The notes below the pieces were generated by a model. That model was not told the DNA's origin. It searched no databases and saw only the letters and a program-made list of their open reading frames with translations. The position numbers and the translations under genes were made by a program. Of a stretch of DNA of 6,931 bases, positions 5,294 through 6,931 are shown piece after piece (position 1 is the stretch's first letter; the number at the start of each line of letters is the position of its first letter). Source of the stretch: Kiritimatiellales bacterium (lineage in GTDB: Bacteria; Verrucomicrobiota; Kiritimatiellia; Kiritimatiellales; Pontiellaceae); contig WFRA01000245.1 in assembly GCA_015486775.1 (NCBI GenBank), positions 1-6,931 on the forward strand. The letters are read 5' to 3'.

Positions 5294-6931
5294 TCATTTA
5301 TGGGAAACGCGGGCTTGGAGGGCGGGATCGTAGACGGCGAGCCATATCCCGTTCCATTCTTTCTCGAAGACGGGTTGCAACGGGAGATCCTTCAGCGGTT
5401 GTGCATACTTTGCCTTGATCGCCACCACCAGCCGCCTATCGCCCCGTCCGTCGAGCAGGGTCAGGAAACGTTCGGTATCCAGAAAACGATGCTGACTGTC
5501 GGGGGCGTCCAGCCCATATCCCAACTCGCCACGATGGCGGTAGACATAGATGTCGGAGCGCTTGAACACATAGCAGAGCGCGGCCGCCGTATGGACTTCG
5601 CCAACCACGACCGCGCCGGGGTCAACCTGCGAACGGTTCGATTCGAGGAAGGTCTCAATGCCGGTATCGGAGCTGACTCCCATCGGGGCAATCGCCTGCG
5701 TCCCCGCGCACAGCAGCATTGCCCCCAGCCCCAGGCCCACGGTTTTGTTCCAGCCCTTGGAACGCCAAGCGGCATAGAGGATGCCAAGCACCGCGAGCGC
5801 CAGCAGGAACCCGGCGCCCAGCCGAACCATCATATGGGGATCGAAAGAACGCAGCCGATCGGCGAACCCGAGAGCCGCGACCAGAAGCGCCAAGGTCAGC
5901 AACCCCACCGGAACACTGAAGATCGCAATGCCGACATCGAGAGTACGCGCATATTTTTCCCGATCCAGCTCCAGCAAATCATCCAGCCCCATGGCCAAAA
6001 GGATGGCCAACCCGGGAAAACACGGCAAGATATAGGTTCCCAGCTTACCGGACGAGGCGGAAAAAAAGAGGAAAGGCATCACCACCCAAAGCAAGGCAAA
6101 GCGGAAAAGCGGATCGTGCAAGCGACGGTGAAAGGAGGTTTTTAGCGCCAATGGCGCAATGAATACCCACGGCACAAAACCGCCGAGCAAAACGGGAATA
6201 AAAAACCAAAAGGGCTGGCGGTGCTGGGCGTGGGCGTGGGAGAAAAAGCGGTTGACGTGCTCCTGCCAGAAAAAATAGTTCCAGAAGTCTGGCTCGCGGC
6301 GGGCGATGGCGATGCACCAAGGCAGTGCCACCGTCAGGGCACCGGCCAGCGGAATCCAGGGCAGGCGGAAAAGATCCCTCCACCGCCCCTCCCACAGCAG
6401 ATAGGGAACCACCACCAGCACCGGCACGGCCAGCGCAATAAACCCCTTGGTGAGAAATGCCGCGCCAACAAAAACCCCTGTCAGTAAAAGCAATCCCCAG
6501 CGGGATTTTGCGGCTCCGCTCCGGGTCGCGCCAAAAAAGCAGCACAGCGCCAGCGCAACGAATCCGGAAAATAGGGCATCCAACACCGCATAGGTTCCCA
6601 CAAAATAGACCAGCCCCGAACAGAGAAAAAGAAAGGCCGAAAGCAAGGCCAGCCGATCCCCTTTTTCACGCCGCACCACCAACAGCAATCCCAGCGCGGC
6701 CAGCCCGGTGGCTAGGGCATAGGGCAGACGCACGGCAAACCCGTTTTCGCCGAGGCACTTCACGGAAGCCGCCGCCGTCCAATAGCCCAGTGCCGGCTTT
6801 TCAAAATAGCGGAGGCCGTTGAGCCGGGGCGAAACATAATCCCCAGAGGCCAGCATTTCGCGCGGGATTTCGGCATAGCGCATCTCGTCCGGAATGCCCA
6901 GCGGGCGGATCCCCAATGGCAACAGATAGGC
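5294..6931 (-). CDS. arnT: Lipid A 4-amino-4-deoxy-L-arabinose transferase (first of two tandem copies), 5' end outside window
   Basis: A second ArnT/GT83 protein. 545 residues are visible and the frame is open to the right edge. By comparison with the neighbouring paralogue about 14 N-terminal residues, mostly the first helix, are missing. Visible motifs are AYLLPLGIRPLGIPDEMRYA (1-20) with the catalytic-loop D-E and [67 protein letters not shown], and a C-terminal GELGYGLDAPDSQHRF. Several of these are closer to E. coli ArnT than the second copy is (for example EMLASGD and GTYAVLD). A TTG codon at 6922 could be mistaken for a start, but the homology continues upstream of it. The stop is 65 bases before the TTG start of the next arnT, with no terminator-like structure between them, so the two are probably co-transcribed. 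It may use the same donor with a different acceptor position or host-specific lipid A. That is inference. Confidence 0.92.
   Translation of the reverse strand, partial: AYLLPLGIRPLGIPDEMRYAEIPREMLASGDYVSPRLNGLRYFEKPALGYWTAAASVKCLGENGFAVRLPYALATGLAALGLLLVVRREKGDRLALLSAFLFLCSGLVYFVGTYAVLDALFSGFVALALCCFFGATRSGAAKSRWGLLLLTGVFVGAAFLTKGFIALAVPVLVVVPYLLWEGRWRDLFRLPWIPLAGALTVALPWCIAIARREPDFWNYFFWQEHVNRFFSHAHAQHRQPFWFFIPVLLGGFVPWVFIAPLALKTSFHRRLHDPLFRFALLWVVMPFLFFSASSGKLGTYILPCFPGLAILLAMGLDDLLELDREKYARTLDVGIAIFSVPVGLLTLALLVAALGFADRLRSFDPHMMVRLGAGFLLALAVLGILYAAWRSKGWNKTVGLGLGAMLLCAGTQAIAPMGVSSDTGIETFLESNRSQVDPGAVVVGEVHTAAALCYVFKRSDIYVYRHRGELGYGLDAPDSQHRFLDTERFLTLLDGRGDRRLVVAIKAKYAQPLKDLPLQPVFEKEWNGIWLAVYDPALQARVSHK

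Noticed and set aside
6920..6922. TTG as the start codon of the first arnT
   Set aside because: Residues upstream of it (AYL) continue the alignment with ArnT and the frame is open to the window edge, so the real start lies outside.

Overview
All the genes in this window lie on the minus strand, and together they make up most of a lipid A 4-amino-4-deoxy-L-arabinose (L-Ara4N) modification operon, the pathway that gives Gram-negative bacteria resistance to polymyxin and cationic peptides. In transcription order (right to left) they are: an ArnT-type lipid A glycosyltransferase cut by the right window edge (5294-6931), a second complete ArnT (3558-5228), the aminotransferase ArnB (2419-3558), the undecaprenyl-phosphate Ara4FN transferase ArnC (1365-2315), a small antitoxin-toxin pair (1089-1319 and 796-1092), and the formyltransferase part of ArnA (1-780), cut by the left edge. 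The Arn assignments rest on close similarity to the E. coli proteins as recalled, with catalytic residues in register.

Pathway logic: ArnB aminates UDP-Ara4O to UDP-L-Ara4N, the ArnA formyltransferase makes UDP-L-Ara4FN, ArnC moves the sugar onto undecaprenyl phosphate, a deformylase (ArnD, not in the window) exposes the amine, and ArnT transfers L-Ara4N to lipid A at the outer face of the inner membrane. The decarboxylase function (ArnA C-terminal half or a separate gene), ArnD and the ArnE/ArnF flippase are not visible here. They may lie beyond the window. The order T-T-B-C-[TA]-A differs from the enterobacterial B-C-A-D-T-E-F order.

Three things do not fit a textbook arn operon. There are two tandem, diverged and apparently intact arnT genes. 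A co-directional type II toxin-antitoxin pair (PF09720-like antitoxin, RelE/ParE-like toxin), with lower G+C in the toxin, sits between arnC and arnA. Two kinds of repeat are present: a nearly perfect 30-bp-armed inverted repeat between arnB and arnC, and five copies of a 13-bp palindromic motif (TCCAAGnnTTGGA on the plus strand) inside arnA and arnB.

Organism: a Gram-negative with lipid A, moderately high G+C and Shine-Dalgarno-led genes. The hairpin repeat, whose spurious translation reads TEYTEYTE/YSVYSVYSVV, reminds me of dispersed repeats in Verrucomicrobiota/Kiritimatiellota-like (PVC) genomes. That is recollection, so the lineage is only a guess. Genes fill nearly the whole window and no gene-free stretch exceeds about 105 bases.
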